A program made the position numbers and the translations under genes. A DNA stretch of 64,000 nt. Origin: Ruminococcaceae bacterium Marseille-P2935 (lineage in GTDB: Bacteria; Bacillota; Clostridia; Oscillospirales; Ruminococcaceae). The DNA lies in the NCBI GenBank assembly GCA_900104565.1, contig LT629951.1, positions 640,311 to 704,310 of the forward strand, read 5' to 3'. The notes below the pieces were generated by a model. It was not told where the DNA came from. It did not search any database and saw only the letters and a list, made by a program, of their open reading frames with translations. Positions 9,627 to 19,216 of this stretch are shown here, one piece after another; the stretch's first letter is position 1, and each line of letters begins with the position of its first letter.

Positions 9627-10916
9627 ATGACCGAAGCCGAGTGCATTGCCTATTTTAACGGTTTGCAGCGGTTTACCCGCCGCCCTGGGCTGGAAAGGAT
9701 GCTTACTTTACTGGAACGATTAGGCAACCCCCATAAAAAAATAAAAGCGGTGCATGTGGCCGGTACGAACGGTAAAGGTTCTACCGTAGCCTATATTAGC
9801 TCGGTATTGACCGAAGCCGGGTATAAAACAGGACGTTATATTTCCCCCTATGTAATAGAGTTTCGTGAGCGGATTGAGATAAACGGAAAGATGATTCCAC
9901 CGGAAAAGCTGGCAAAGATTGTTACACAACTAAAACCGGAAATTGCGGCGTTGGAAGAAAAGAAAATTCAAATCACCTATTTTGAAGCGATCACGGCGGC
10001 TGCGTTGTGCTATTTTGCGCAGGAACAGTGTGATGTTGTCGTGGTGGAAGTGGGCCTGGGAGGGCGCTTTGACGCTACCAATGTACTGGAAAAGCCGCTG
10101 GTTTCGGTGATTACCTCCATTGGGTTGGATCACACCGAGGTGCTGGGAAGTACCATTGAACAGATTGCTGCTGAAAAAAGCGGTATTATAAAAGATTGGG
10201 GAACAACCGTCTGCTGCCCGGATCAGGACCCTGACGCACTTGGAGTTATTTTTGAACAGTGTGCCTTAAAAAACAACCGCCTGGTTATGGGGAATTTGGC
10301 TGCAGCAGATGTAAAGGCTGAAAGCTTTTCAGGTTCTGTGGTCACCTATGGGGACATAACGCTGGAAATCCCCCTGGTAGGGCGTCACCAGGTGGCAAAC
10401 TGTATAACTGCAGTAGAGGTACTCGGCCAGCTGCGCTGTCAGGGATATGCAATATCTGACAAAAATATTACAAATGGTATAAAAAATACCCGGTTTCCGG
10501 CAAGAATGGAACTCGTTTCACAAAAACCGCTCCTTTTTATCGATGGCGCACATAATCCGCCGGGAGCAGCCGTTCTTGCAGAAACTTTAAAATTAATTCC
10601 CAATAAACCGCGGATTGCCGTTTTGGGTATGCTGGCCGATAAAGATGTTATTCATACGGTAAGTGTGCTTGCCCCATGCTTTGATCAAATAATTACCACT
10701 ACACCAACAAGTCCACGGGCAATGTCGGCCCAGGAACTGCAAGAAATAGTGAATTCCTTGGAAAAAAAAGCGATTGCAGAACCAACTCCTGCACAGGCTT
10801 TAAAAAAAGCGGTAAAACTTGCCGGCTGTGATGGAACGGTGGTTGTGTGTGGTTCGCTATATTTGGCGGGAGAATTACGGGCGGAGTTCGTTTCTCATTC
10901 GTCAGAGCATATTTAA
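9627..10916 (+). CDS. folC: Folylpolyglutamate / dihydrofolate synthase
   Basis: Mur-ligase family enzyme that adds glutamate to folates (and to dihydropteroate in bifunctional forms); ATP-dependent, cytoplasmic. 429 residues. ATP loop GTNGKGS at residues 46-52, VEVGLGGRFDATN, SIGLDHTEVLGST, and the late IDGAHNPPGA motif. Starts ATG with AAGAAGGGAAG upstream. valS-folC is a common gene order in Firmicutes. Confidence 0.95.
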   Translation: MTEAECIAYFNGLQRFTRRPGLERMLTLLERLGNPHKKIKAVHVAGTNGKGSTVAYISSVLTEAGYKTGRYISPYVIEFRERIEINGKMIPPEKLAKIVTQLKPEIAALEEKKIQITYFEAITAAALCYFAQEQCDVVVVEVGLGGRFDATNVLEKPLVSVITSIGLDHTEVLGSTIEQIAAEKSGIIKDWGTTVCCPDQDPDALGVIFEQCALKNNRLVMGNLAAADVKAESFSGSVVTYGDITLEIPLVGRHQVANCITAVEVLGQLRCQGYAISDKNITNGIKNTRFPARMELVSQKPLLFIDGAHNPPGAAVLAETLKLIPNKPRIAVLGMLADKDVIHTVSVLAPCFDQIITTTPTSPRAMSAQELQEIVNSLEKKAIAEPTPAQALKKAVKLAGCDGTVVVCGSLYLAGELRAEFVSHSSEHI

Positions 10917-11000
10917 AAAAACATAACTTTTGAGCTGTTTTTCCAAAAGGTTTTCTCGATCTAATAGCAGCACCGTAGGTGTGCTGCGAAAATAAAAAGA

Positions 11001-11057
11001 ACAAAAGCAAGCTGTCCCCAACCCACACAGGCGGAGGGACAGCTTGCTTTTGTTTAG
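11001..11057 (+). terminator. folC terminator
   Basis: An 18-base perfect inverted repeat (ACAAAAGCAAGCTGTCCC and its complement ending at 11053) with a 17-base loop and T-rich end. It could act on either strand. Confidence 0.85.
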
Positions 11058-11230
11058 TTAAAGTCACAGTTCCCCATTGAGAAGGTTATAAAGAGAAAAC
11101 GGTATGTTAAAAATTTTAATCTTCCGGTAAGCAGTGTTTTACATGCAAGTTACAAATATGAATCGATTCGCAAATTTCGATATTTTTCCTAAAAAAGCGC
11201 CCGCAGGGTCTGCGCTAATTTTTATGCGGA

Positions 11231-11266
11231 ATCCTCTATCCTTTTGGATAGGGGATTTTATTTTTT
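11231..11266 (+). terminator. Second terminator before spoIIA operon
   Basis: ATCCTCTATCC, loop TTTT, GGATAGGGGAT, then TTTATTTTTTAT. It insulates the sporulation operon from upstream transcription. Confidence 0.75.
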
Positions 11267-11474
11267 ATCATAAGATTACACGGGAAAAGAATAATATAGC
11301 CAGAGCCTGTAAATGAGAGTGCAGCCCAAGCTAAATAGAATGAATGGGTTGAATCATTTTGAAGTTCCCACAATATATAGTTGGAGTTTTCCAATCGCTG
11401 AAAATAGGGACAAGCATACTGCTTTTTGGCTGATTACATACAAAAGGATATTGAAAGAAAGGAAAGTGAATGGA

Positions 11475-11795
11475 ATGGTGAGGATTACCGCAGCGGATGA
11501 AATTACGACCGCTTATCTGATCGGGGAAATCGACCACCATGAAGCAAAAGATATTCGTGAAGAAATAGACGGCTCGGTAGAACGCAGCCTTCCGCGGCAG
11601 CTGGTTTTGGATTTTAAAGATGTCACTTTTATGGATAGTTCGGGCATTGGTCTGGTGATGGGACGGTATAAACTGATGCAATCGCTGGATGGAGATTTAA
11701 AACTGCAGAATTTGCCGGGCCATATTAAAAAGGTGATGAAGCTGGCCGGTTTGGATCAGCTGGGTGTGCTGGACGATGGAGGGAAGACAAAATGA
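11475..11795 (+). CDS. spoIIAA: Anti-sigma F factor antagonist SpoIIAA
   Basis: STAS-domain protein that, when unphosphorylated, releases sigma-F from SpoIIAB in the forespore. 106 residues. VTFMDSSGIGLVMGRYK holds the phosphorylated serine, here Ser55, directly after the Asp. The open frame extends upstream, but the ATG at 11475 has AAAGGAAAG about nine bases before it and gives the family's usual length. The stop overlaps the spoIIAB start (ATGA), so they are translationally coupled. Confidence 0.95.
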   Translation: MVRITAADEITTAYLIGEIDHHEAKDIREEIDGSVERSLPRQLVLDFKDVTFMDSSGIGLVMGRYKLMQSLDGDLKLQNLPGHIKKVMKLAGLDQLGVLDDGGKTK

Positions 11796-12241
11796 GGACG
11801 TTAAGTAATCAGATGAAACTGGTTTTTCAAAGCCGGTCTGCAAACGAAAGTTTTGCCCGCTCGGCAGTAAGCGCCTTTGTAGCACAACTGGACCCTACAG
11901 TTGAAGAGATTGCCGATATTAAAACAGCAGTTTCCGAGGCGGTAACTAACTGTATTGTACATGCTTATCAAGAACAGATTGACCAAATATACATAACCTC
12001 TGCCATTTACGACGACAAAAGTATTGTGATTAAAATCAGGGATCGTGGCTGCGGTATTCCCGATATTGCCAAGGCTATGGAACCGCTTTACACTACCTGT
12101 GATACAGGAGAACGCGCCGGCCTGGGCTTTGCCGTGATGCAAAGCCTGATGGACAAGGTCAGGGTTACATCCAAGCCGGGCAAGGGTACCACCGTCGTGA
12201 TGGAAAGGAGGATTGTTTCCAAAGGAGCAAAGCATGTATAG
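11792..12241 (+). CDS. spoIIAB: Anti-sigma F factor and serine kinase SpoIIAB
   Basis: GHKL-fold kinase that binds and blocks sigma-F and phosphorylates SpoIIAA. 149 residues. The N-box is AVSEAVTNCIVHAY, the G1 box is IRDRGCGIPD, and GERAGLGFAVMQ forms the ATP lid and G2 region. Sits between spoIIAA and sigF with overlaps on both sides, the standard arrangement in endospore formers. Confidence 0.96.
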   Translation: MRTLSNQMKLVFQSRSANESFARSAVSAFVAQLDPTVEEIADIKTAVSEAVTNCIVHAYQEQIDQIYITSAIYDDKSIVIKIRDRGCGIPDIAKAMEPLYTTCDTGERAGLGFAVMQSLMDKVRVTSKPGKGTTVVMERRIVSKGAKHV

Positions 12242-12905
12242 TGTAGTTGGTCTGGATCGTGAAGAAATCATCCAAAATAATCTGGGGCTGGTACATGCCT
12301 GTGCGCATAAATTTAAAGGCCGCGGAATTGAATATGACGACCTTTATCAGGCAGGGTGTATGGGCCTTATTAAGGCGGCAGACGCTTTCGACCAGGAACG
12401 TGGAGTGCGTTTTTCCACCTATGCGGTGCCGGTTATTTTAGGTGAGATCAGGCGTCTGTTCCGGGACGGTGGGTCGGTAAAAATCAGCCGTACACTGAAA
12501 GAAATGGCGCTGAAGGTAATGCGTACCCGGGAAAGGTTCTGCGCCAAAGAAGGGCGGGAGCCCACCGTAAACGAACTTGCCCAGATGATGGATATCCCTG
12601 TGGACCAGGTAATTGATTCTCTGAATGCCATGTCGCCAACCTTGTCTTTAACAGCCAGTGACGATGATGGCGGCGGCCAGTTGGATATTCCAGTCGATTC
12701 GCCAGAGGATTTGCTTTCTGACCTGATTTCGTTAAAACAGGCGGTAGGGCAGCTGGAGGGCGACGACAGAAAATTGATTGTACTGCGGTATTTTTCTGGC
12801 AAAACCCAAACCCAAACTGCTCAGATACTGGGAATGACTCAGGTGCAGGTGTCCCGCAGGGAGAAAAAAATACTGTTGAGCCTGCGCGGGCAGCTTACGG
12901 GCTAA
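12234..12905 (+). CDS. sigF: RNA polymerase sigma-F, early forespore
   Basis: Sigma-70 family factor of the prespore. 223 residues. Region 2 is YDDLYQAGCMGLIKAADAFD with RFSTYAVPVILGEIRR; region 3 is EPTVNELAQMMD; region 4 is TQTAQILGMTQVQVSRREKKIL. The ATG at 12234 follows AAAGGAG and overlaps spoIIAB by eight bases. An earlier in-frame start at 12213 is not favoured. This operon is the strongest sign that the organism can sporulate. Confidence 0.95.
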   Translation: MYSVVGLDREEIIQNNLGLVHACAHKFKGRGIEYDDLYQAGCMGLIKAADAFDQERGVRFSTYAVPVILGEIRRLFRDGGSVKISRTLKEMALKVMRTRERFCAKEGREPTVNELAQMMDIPVDQVIDSLNAMSPTLSLTASDDDGGGQLDIPVDSPEDLLSDLISLKQAVGQLEGDDRKLIVLRYFSGKTQTQTAQILGMTQVQVSRREKKILLSLRGQLTG

Positions 12906-13084
12906 GATACAAAAAAGTAAGGAGCCTCTTATATTAAATTGGGGGATAGAGCCTGATGTTTTCTGATTGCAGAGATAAACTGACCAATGAGAATTTGCGT
13001 TAAAAGGTTATTTGCCATTTTGCTTTCTGTATAACCATATAACAAAAAGCAGGTATGTTCCCCTAAGGATAACGATATTGAAAG

Positions 13085-13116
13085 GCGTCACCGTTTTTAA
13101 CGGTGACGCTTTTTTC
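13085..13116 (+). terminator. spoIIA operon terminator
   Basis: GCGTCACCGT and ACGGTGACGC pair across a short T-rich loop, followed by six T. It closes the sporulation operon before the convergent minus-strand genes. Confidence 0.85.
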
Positions 13117-13178
13117 GTAAATAAGGTTGCTATTGGTTTTGGCCTCAGGTACAGTGGTTTTGGTAAATAACGTGATAT

Positions 13179-14408
13179 TTACTTTTCATTAAAATGAATT
13201 TCCGGTTCGGGTAAATCATTTAAATATTCTGGCGAGACGGCAGGGACATAAAAAATTCCATAGGTGTGAATTGGAAAGTCCATATTTTTTGAAAGTTCCG
13301 GAATGTTCACATAAAACTTATAAAAAGGCATAAAACAGTCCAGTGTAGCTTCGGCGCGGTAAACAAGCTCTACATGCTCTACGGCCTCTTCCCCAGGAAT
13401 TTCGGCTGGTACGGTGGTATAGTAATTACCATTTAACAGCTGCTTCTTTGCTTCATCAGCAGACAGAATGGGGTAATCCCCAATTTTTTGGCTTAAATCT
13501 GGCTCCGAGAGCCAAATAATAAACAGTTGTCTCTGGTCGTTCAGGGCAAAATGGGCCGAACCCAAATTATAGTTGACGATCTGCTGGGTCAGGTCTCCAG
13601 ATGAGTCATAGATATTACTGCTCCATGACTGTTGGTTATAAATATCATAATCACCCCAAACATCTATGGCCGGTTTTTTAAAACCAGTGAGAGATTTGTA
13701 TTCCTTGGCAAAATAATCTGCCAGTTTTTCGGCATTCCCCCGGCTTGTTATCTTCCCCAGATTGTCTGGCAAAGTAACCGGCTGCTTTAATTCAATACGT
13801 ATATCCCCATACGCGTAGGCGGTAATTTTGTAGCTGGGGCAGTCTGCGTCAATAGAGGAGATATATTCTACAATTCCTTCTTTTACCCCAGACTTTCCCA
13901 TATTTTTTTCCATACTGGTTATCGGTTCCCCAAATGCATCTGCAATTTGCTGAATCCGCTCTTCCAGCCGGCTGACAGGGAACTTGGCGGAATCTTCTAA
14001 AAAACCGGCGGGATGAATTTTAGCAGTGTTTTGAAAAACCGGCAGGGTAGAAAGGTTTGCGTTTTCACTCCAGGGGTTTCCTCCAATCAATTCATCCACC
14101 GAGTGGGCCATCAGGCCTTCGTAACCCATTCCGCTGCTTTCAAATTCTACCGTAAGCATAGGCAGGGCAGGGCATGGCTGACCGGAGCCGATACCCGGAT
14201 CGGTTGATGAAAAAAGTTGGGGAAGCAGTATCAAACTAAAAACCAGACAGCAGGCAGCGGCAGCTGCTGGTAATAACCAAACTTTTTTGGAGGGCTTGGC
14301 AGCAGAAGGCTGTGTAACTGTGTTTTGCAGTGTTTGCTTTATCTTTTCCTTCCACTCGGCTTCAGCGGTAATATGGTCAAGCTCACGGATGTAATCATCC
14401 AGATACAT
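13179..14408 (-). CDS. Membrane protein partnered with ECF sigma factor, probable anti-sigma
   Basis: 409 residues. About 45 cytoplasmic residues are followed by one hydrophobic segment (WLLPAAAAACCLVFSLILL, roughly 45-65) and a long outer part with no domain I recognise. The gene starts inside the 3' end of the sigma-factor gene (ATG at 14408, AGGAG upstream), so the two are coupled. A short cytoplasmic head, one membrane span and an outer sensor fits a zinc-less anti-sigma factor, but no ZAS motif (HxxxCxxC) is seen. Function by context only. Confidence 0.6.
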   Translation of the reverse strand: MYLDDYIRELDHITAEAEWKEKIKQTLQNTVTQPSAAKPSKKVWLLPAAAAACCLVFSLILLPQLFSSTDPGIGSGQPCPALPMLTVEFESSGMGYEGLMAHSVDELIGGNPWSENANLSTLPVFQNTAKIHPAGFLEDSAKFPVSRLEERIQQIADAFGEPITSMEKNMGKSGVKEGIVEYISSIDADCPSYKITAYAYGDIRIELKQPVTLPDNLGKITSRGNAEKLADYFAKEYKSLTGFKKPAIDVWGDYDIYNQQSWSSNIYDSSGDLTQQIVNYNLGSAHFALNDQRQLFIIWLSEPDLSQKIGDYPILSADEAKKQLLNGNYYTTVPAEIPGEEAVEHVELVYRAEATLDCFMPFYKFYVNIPELSKNMDFPIHTYGIFYVPAVSPEYLNDLPEPEIHFNEK

Positions 14409-14898
14409 GGTCAAACTCTCCTTTCAGCAGGGGCATTAGTTTCGATCTGGCACGGGAAAGCCAGGTGAGTACCGTGTTTTCCTTTGCAGAAAGAATCTGT
14501 GCAATTTCTTTTACACCCAGTTGCTCATAATAATATAAATAGATTACGTTACGGTATTTTTCGGGCAGCTGGCGAATAGCCCATAACACCTCATCACGGG
14601 TTTCGGCGGTGTTTTGAACTGCCGGCGCTTCGATATAGGGAGCGGTAAGGCGAAACCAGGAGGATTTCAAATAATCGCGGCATTGGTTTATGGTTACCCG
14701 AATCATCCAAGCCTTTTCATGTTCGGCATTTTCAAAATACGGTTGGCTTCGTACCACCTTTAAAAAGACCATTTGAGCAATGTCCTCAGCATCCTGTCTG
14801 TTTTTTACATAATGCATGGAAATGCGCAGGATCAGGTCGGAGTACTCCTCTACCAAACGGGAGATTTCTTCGGGGCTGCGGATTGAATCATGATTCAT
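14395..14898 (-). CDS. ECF-type RNA polymerase sigma factor
   Basis: 167 residues. Region 2 is YSDLILRISMHYVKNRQDAED followed by MVFLKVV; region 4 is LPEKYRNVIYLYYYEQL followed by KEIAQILSAKENTVLTWLSRA. The ATG at 14898 has AGGAGG seven bases upstream; a GTG at 14916 lies before that ribosome site and is rejected. Paired with the membrane protein at 13179-14408, which probably holds it inactive until an envelope signal arrives. Target promoters are unknown. Confidence 0.9.
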   Translation of the reverse strand: MNHDSIRSPEEISRLVEEYSDLILRISMHYVKNRQDAEDIAQMVFLKVVRSQPYFENAEHEKAWMIRVTINQCRDYLKSSWFRLTAPYIEAPAVQNTAETRDEVLWAIRQLPEKYRNVIYLYYYEQLGVKEIAQILSAKENTVLTWLSRARSKLMPLLKGEFDHVSG

Positions 14899-15013
14899 TG
14901 AATTTCCTCCTTTCACTTTGAATACGAACAGGAGAGGTTAAAAATTGCAGGAATAAAAAATAAATTTGTGCGGAAGCTGAGAAGGGTTCCATAAGCATTT
15001 TTACAGCTTGCCA

Positions 15014-15049
15014 ATAAAAATAGCTGGTACCAACATGGTACCAGCTATT
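15014..15049 (-). terminator. Terminator of the SLH-protein gene
   Basis: AATAGCTGGTACC, loop AACAT, and its exact complement; on the minus strand TTTTT follows. Ends the gene at 15080-16327. Confidence 0.85.
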
Positions 15050-15079
15050 TCCTGCTTCGGTCAATCGGTATTTTAATGG

Positions 15080-16327
15080 CTAATTCTTTTCAGACTGGCT
15101 ATATAGCTGCCAAAGCAAGCGGGCGCAGTAATCGCGGGTCAGCGGTTCTTCGGGTAATGCACTGGCCATTACAGGGGTAATTACCCCATAGGCAGAAAGG
15201 GTTTCGTAGGAATCCACCGACCAATCGGGCAGAGAATCTGCATCTTCAAATGGCAGCTCTGCCCGGGAGGCTGGGGCGAAACCAGAGGCGCGGTCTGTCA
15301 TGCAGATTGCCGCGGCCCGGCTTACCGGAGCATCAGGATCAAAGGCGTCTAAAAGAATTCCGCTTTCCTGGGCGCATTTGACGTATGGCTTAAGCCATAA
15401 GGGAATAGAGCTGTCATTTTGCAGCCCGGTATTGACGCAAACAGGCAGTTCGCCGTCTAAGCCTTTGGAAGCCAGAAGCGCCGGAAGAAACTGGGCTCCG
15501 GTCATTACACGGTCAGGGTAAAAAAACCAGTTTTGTCCAACGCGTTCTCCGCATAAAATTCCGGATTGGTGTAGCTTACGGGCAGCATATTCTGCGTTGG
15601 CGGAAGAAAGGTCAGTAAAAGAAGGAATCCCTTTTTCACTGTCAATTTGAATTTTCCCAGTTACCTCATCGGAATAGTTTCCGCTGCCATCTACAGCACA
15701 AAAGGTAAACTGGTCGCTGCCTGAACAATCCAGATAAGGGGAGTATTCAAAGGTTAAGCCATGAAAGGTAATCTGCCCTTTAGCTGGCTGGCGAAGCACC
15801 TGAATGGTAACAGCATCACCATCAGGGTCAAACGCATCGATATATCCGTCCAGCTTTACATTTTGCAGAGTAATAAAGTTATCTCCCCGGGCAACCGGCG
15901 GATGCCCGGTATCCGCCTTGGTTTGAATAGAAAGCAGGGTAGGGGAGGAATCGGGAAGGAGCGGTAAAAAACCTATTTCTGCGCCTCCTAAAAAGTTTTG
16001 ATCAGGCTGGAATATCATCTGTTCCATTTCCTTCCGGTTCACTTCCTGGAATAGGTGTACCGGTTTGCCATTCAGCAATAGCTCGCCTTGGGCAGCATTG
16101 GGCAGCCTGGTGATAGTAAGTCCTTTTAAAGATCCAGAGGCAAGTCCGGCACGCTTTTCCAGATCAGCGGCTGAAAAAGAAACCGGTTTTCCTTTTATGG
16201 CGGGCAGAATACAGCGGTTTTCTTTGGCGACAACCGGATCAGAATAAATAGTTTGAACAGAAACAGCAAAAGCAGTTACTTCAGCGAGAATGGAGATAAG
16301 AAGCAAAAGGCCAACAAAACGTTTCAA
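15080..16327 (-). CDS. Exported protein with Ig/cadherin-like domain and SLH-like repeats
   Basis: 415 residues. An N-terminal signal sequence (MKRFVGLLLLISILAEVTAFA) indicates export. Residues about 140-235 (PPVARGDNFITLQNVKLDG... FDPDGDAVTI ... SDQFTFCAVDGSG) look like a bacterial Ig/cadherin-like module. The last 180 residues form three degenerate S-layer homology repeats (FTDLSSANAEYAARKLHQSGIL; WLKPYVKCAQESGIL...APVSRAAA; FEDADSLPDWSVDSYETLSAYGVI). Likely bound to the wall through secondary polymers. Single-gene unit with its own terminator; role unknown. Confidence 0.8.
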   Translation of the reverse strand: MKRFVGLLLLISILAEVTAFAVSVQTIYSDPVVAKENRCILPAIKGKPVSFSAADLEKRAGLASGSLKGLTITRLPNAAQGELLLNGKPVHLFQEVNRKEMEQMIFQPDQNFLGGAEIGFLPLLPDSSPTLLSIQTKADTGHPPVARGDNFITLQNVKLDGYIDAFDPDGDAVTIQVLRQPAKGQITFHGLTFEYSPYLDCSGSDQFTFCAVDGSGNYSDEVTGKIQIDSEKGIPSFTDLSSANAEYAARKLHQSGILCGERVGQNWFFYPDRVMTGAQFLPALLASKGLDGELPVCVNTGLQNDSSIPLWLKPYVKCAQESGILLDAFDPDAPVSRAAAICMTDRASGFAPASRAELPFEDADSLPDWSVDSYETLSAYGVITPVMASALPEEPLTRDYCARLLWQLYSQSEKN

Positions 16328-16889
16328 GAATATCCCTCCAAACGATCATTTTTCTTAGTATTTGGAGAAACAAATAGGTTATGAGGAAATATTAAAATAT
16401 TTTAAGTTTCCTGCGGGAAAATATAAGTAAAATAAGACAAGGCTCTTGCTTTTTCACCAAAACAATGGCAAAATAAATGTGTATGATTTTTTGTGCTTTT
16501 TAATGAACAGGCACAATTTTTGATTAAAGTTTGCGGGTAACCGCAATGGAAGAGCAGTGCACAAATCCCACGCTCTTTCTTGCAATCTGGCATGCCGTTT
16601 GCCATAAAATTGCTTTTCATTTATAAAACAGTAAGGTCCATCCTGAAAAAGCTGCCCCCTGCCAGCAAAACCAAGGTTTTTGAACAATTAGGTTTAAGCG
16701 GCAGTTCAGCGACCTGTGACTGCGCACACCTTTATAAATGGAAGGTTGAAACAATAAACGCTTGTTTGCTTTTTCAGAAATTTTGGATAAATACGGCAGC
16801 CGCGGTATATGTTCTAAATCTCCATTAGCCGCTTATGGAGGTTTTATTTACATTTTATGCAGATACTGAGCGGCAGAATGGAGATTAAT
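16328..16889. other. Intergenic region upstream of guaA
   Basis: No gene is supported. I looked for a purine riboswitch core before guaA and did not find one. A terminator-like hairpin at 16820-16849 is the only clear structure. Confidence 0.5.
16820..16849 (+). terminator. Terminator or attenuator in guaA leader
   Basis: CTCCAT and ATGGAG pair, with GCC/GC inner pairing possible, followed by GTTTTATTT. It lies 40 bases before the guaA start, so it may attenuate guaA. Confidence 0.45.
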
Positions 16890-18422
16890 ATGGCTCATCA
16901 ATATGTAATGGTATTAGATTTTGGCGGTCAGTATAATCAGCTGATAGCCCGCCGCGTAAGAGATTGCGGCGTTTTCTGTGAGGTGCATCCTTATCGCATC
17001 TCTCTGGAAGAAATCAAAGCAAAGAACCCCATCGGTATTATTTTTACCGGTGGGCCAAACAGCGTTTACCTAAACGATTCCCCCAAAATTGACCCGGCAA
17101 TTTTTGAATTGGGCATCCCTGTACTGGGTATCTGCTATGGTACTCAGCTTATGGCATATTCCTTGGGCGGCGAAGTGGCTACTGCTGAAAAACGGGAATA
17201 TGGGCGTACCGAAACCGAGTTTAAACCCAGTTGTGCTTTGTTTAAGGGTCTGCCTGAAAAGGGTATTACCTGGATGAGCCATACCGATTATATTTCCAAG
17301 CTTCCCGAAGGGTTTGAAGTGACGGCATATACCGACGTTTGTCCGGTGGCCGCCATGCAGAATAAGGAGAAGAAGCTTTATGGCATTCAGTATCACCCGG
17401 AGGTTTCTCATACTGAAAACGGAATTGCCATGCTGAAGAACTTTTTATATGAAGTGTGCGGTGCTGTTGGTGATTGGAGTATGGAAAACTATGCGGCAAC
17501 CTCCGTTCAGCACCTGCGTGACCAGATCGGGGAAGGAACTGCACTGCTTGCATTATCTGGTGGTGTGGATAGCTCGGTTGCTGCGGCGCTGCTATCAAAA
17601 GCGATTGGCAAGCGGCTGCACTGCATTTTTGTTGACCACGGCCTGATGCGTAAAAATGAGGGGGACGAGGTGGAATCGGTCTTCTCTAAAATGGATATTA
17701 ATTTTGTGCGTGTCAATGCAAAAGACCGCTTCCTGGCAAAGCTGGCAGGAGTAAGCGACCCAGAGACAAAGCGCAAAATTATTGGCGAAGAATTCATTCG
17801 CGTGTTTGAAGAAGAAGCCAAAAAGATTGGTGCAGTAAACTTTTTGGCCCAAGGCACCATCTACCCAGACGTAATTGAATCTGGCACAGGGGATGCAGCG
17901 GTCATTAAAAGCCATCATAATGTAGGGGGCCTACCTGATTATGTGGATTTTAAAGAGATTGTTGAGCCGTTGCGCCTGCTCTTTAAAGATGAGGTCCGTA
18001 CTCTGGGCCTGGAGCTGGGCTTACCGGAATTTTTAGTATGGCGCCAACCGTTCCCAGGCCCTGGCCTTGCAATCCGGGTTATTGGGGATATTACCGAGGA
18101 CAAGCTGGACATTCTGCGGGATGCTGACTATATCTTCCGCGAAGAACTGCGGCTGGCCGGTATTGACCGTGATGTACACCAGTATTTTGCGGTGCTTACC
18201 AACATGCGCTCGGTAGGTGTTATGGGTGACGGCCGTACCTACGACTATACGCTGGCCCTGCGCGGTGTTACAACCACTGACTTTATGACTGCTGATTGGG
18301 CACGTATTCCATATGATTTGTTGGAAAAAATTTCAAACCGTATTGTCAACGAGGTTGGCCACATTAATCGCGTGGTGTACGATATTACCTCCAAGCCACC
18401 GGCAACCATTGAATGGGAATGA
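16890..18422 (+). CDS. guaA: GMP synthase, glutamine-hydrolysing
   Basis: Makes GMP from XMP, ATP and glutamine. 510 residues. N-terminal class I amidotransferase with catalytic Cys82 in GICYGTQL and the HPEV histidine region; ATP-pyrophosphatase P-loop SGGVDSS at 223-229; C-terminal dimerisation domain ending [10 protein letters not shown] start at the ATG at 16890 because GGAG lies eight bases before it; the frame opens earlier. Its last codons (Glu-Trp-Glu-stop) are the integration site of the elements that follow, and integration keeps the reading frame intact. Confidence 0.97.
   Translation: MAHQYVMVLDFGGQYNQLIARRVRDCGVFCEVHPYRISLEEIKAKNPIGIIFTGGPNSVYLNDSPKIDPAIFELGIPVLGICYGTQLMAYSLGGEVATAEKREYGRTETEFKPSCALFKGLPEKGITWMSHTDYISKLPEGFEVTAYTDVCPVAAMQNKEKKLYGIQYHPEVSHTENGIAMLKNFLYEVCGAVGDWSMENYAATSVQHLRDQIGEGTALLALSGGVDSSVAAALLSKAIGKRLHCIFVDHGLMRKNEGDEVESVFSKMDINFVRVNAKDRFLAKLAGVSDPETKRKIIGEEFIRVFEEEAKKIGAVNFLAQGTIYPDVIESGTGDAAVIKSHHNVGGLPDYVDFKEIVEPLRLLFKDEVRTLGLELGLPEFLVWRQPFPGPGLAIRVIGDITEDKLDILRDADYIFREELRLAGIDRDVHQYFAVLTNMRSVGVMGDGRTYDYTLALRGVTTTDFMTADWARIPYDLLEKISNRIVNEVGHINRVVYDITSKPPATIEWE
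18411..18422 (+). repeat. att copy 1 (guaA 3' end)
   Basis: GAATGGGAATGA, the last three codons and stop of guaA. Variants recur at 33752 (stop TAA) and 48596 (GAG for GAA), bounding the two elements. The core is inferred from these repeats; the true crossover may extend a few bases beyond. Confidence 0.8.
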
Positions 18423-18480
18423 TTTCAGAGGCCCGAAAAAGCCTGATATGACTGGGTTTTTGAGGGGTTAAGACCCTTTG

Positions 18481-18498
18481 TGGCAACGATTTGGCAAC
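18481..18498 (+). repeat. Arm-type integrase site pair, left end of element 1
   Basis: TGGCAAC at 18481-18487 and again at 18492-18498, exactly 11 bases apart. The same pair with the same spacing is at 33633/33644, near the right end. In tyrosine-recombinase elements such paired repeats bind the integrase N-terminal domain. Confidence 0.6.
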
Positions 18499-18520
18499 AT
18501 TTTTTCATTATTCATAAAAA

Positions 18521-18561
18521 GAGAGCTAACTGATTTTGATTAGTCAGTTAGCTCTCTTTTT
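18521..18561. terminator. Left-end terminator of element 1
   Basis: GAGAGCTAACTGA and its complement, then TTTTTC. Homologous hairpins lie at 33941-33981 and 48705-48745. It separates guaA transcription from the convergent repressor gene. Confidence 0.8.
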
Positions 18562-18619
18562 CTTTTTATTATTATTTTGTGCAACAAAAGGCCTCTCCCG
18601 TGGCCTACAAGTGAGGGGG

Positions 18620-19108
18620 TCAAAAGAGGTTCTGGGGCGGCACCTTTACATAGTTCTGGGCTTTGTCAAACTCCGGATAGTGGTAGCGCCACTTGTCATA
18701 GTCCTCCTTGGAGATCTCGCCCGCCTCCAGCATGGCAGCGGCCTGCTGCCAGGAGCAGAGCATTTCATGCAGCCGGGCGGCGTCCTTGTTCTTCCGCATA
18801 TCAACCTTCAGGCAGACTTCTCCATCCATCTCGCTGACCTCGAGCCCGTAGTTATCCTCCAGGGTAAACAGGGTGTGCATGAGCCCCACATAGGAGTCTA
18901 TGTCCGGGACGGAGAGGGCATGGGGAGAAACATCCAGCACCTGGGCTAGGGCAGCAGTCAGGTCCGCCTTAGGGGTTCTTGATCCTGTTTCGTACTGTGC
19001 AAGGCGCACATCGGCAGACTTCTCCGGGAAGCCCAGCGCCATACCAAGATATTTCTGTGTCATCCCCCGCAGGAGACGGAAAAAGTGAATCCGTTCGCCA
19101 ATCGCCAT
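18620..19108 (-). CDS. XRE-family repressor, element 1
   Basis: 162 residues, close homologue of the element 2 protein at 34057-34545. N-terminal helix-turn-helix (RLLRGMTQKYLGMALGFPEK followed by RLAQYETGSRTPKADLTAALA). The C-terminal half (EDNYGLEVSEMDGEVCLKVDM ...) is a second domain unlike CI-type peptidases; no S24 motif is seen. Divergent from the excisionase-integrase operon, with a perfect 17-base inverted repeat over the facing promoter. Probable master switch for excision. Confidence 0.85.
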   Translation of the reverse strand: MAIGERIHFFRLLRGMTQKYLGMALGFPEKSADVRLAQYETGSRTPKADLTAALAQVLDVSPHALSVPDIDSYVGLMHTLFTLEDNYGLEVSEMDGEVCLKVDMRKNKDAARLHEMLCSWQQAAAMLEAGEISKEDYDKWRYHYPEFDKAQNYVKVPPQNLF

Positions 19109-19216
19109 ATCATCAACTCCAATCGTTGCTTGTCCTTAGGAAAAGCGTAGCAGAAATGCTTAGTAAAGTCAAGAGAATCCTAAACAATTTTATTTAATTT
19201 ATTTTGCGTACTCCAA

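Larger units (their letters stand above)
10917..11474. other. Intergenic region folC-spoIIAA
   Basis: No gene is supported. It contains two terminators (listed separately) and about 200 bases before spoIIAA in which the sporulation promoter should lie. I could not place a convincing sigma-H or sigma-F promoter. Confidence 0.5.

Noticed and set aside
11452..11475. Sigma-H-like AGGATAT...TGAAT before spoIIAA
   Set aside because: Its start site would fall on or past the spoIIAA start codon, and the second half is part of the ribosome site region.
16328..16889. Purine or other riboswitch before guaA
   Set aside because: No conserved three-way-junction core or pairing loops could be traced; only a terminator-like hairpin is present.
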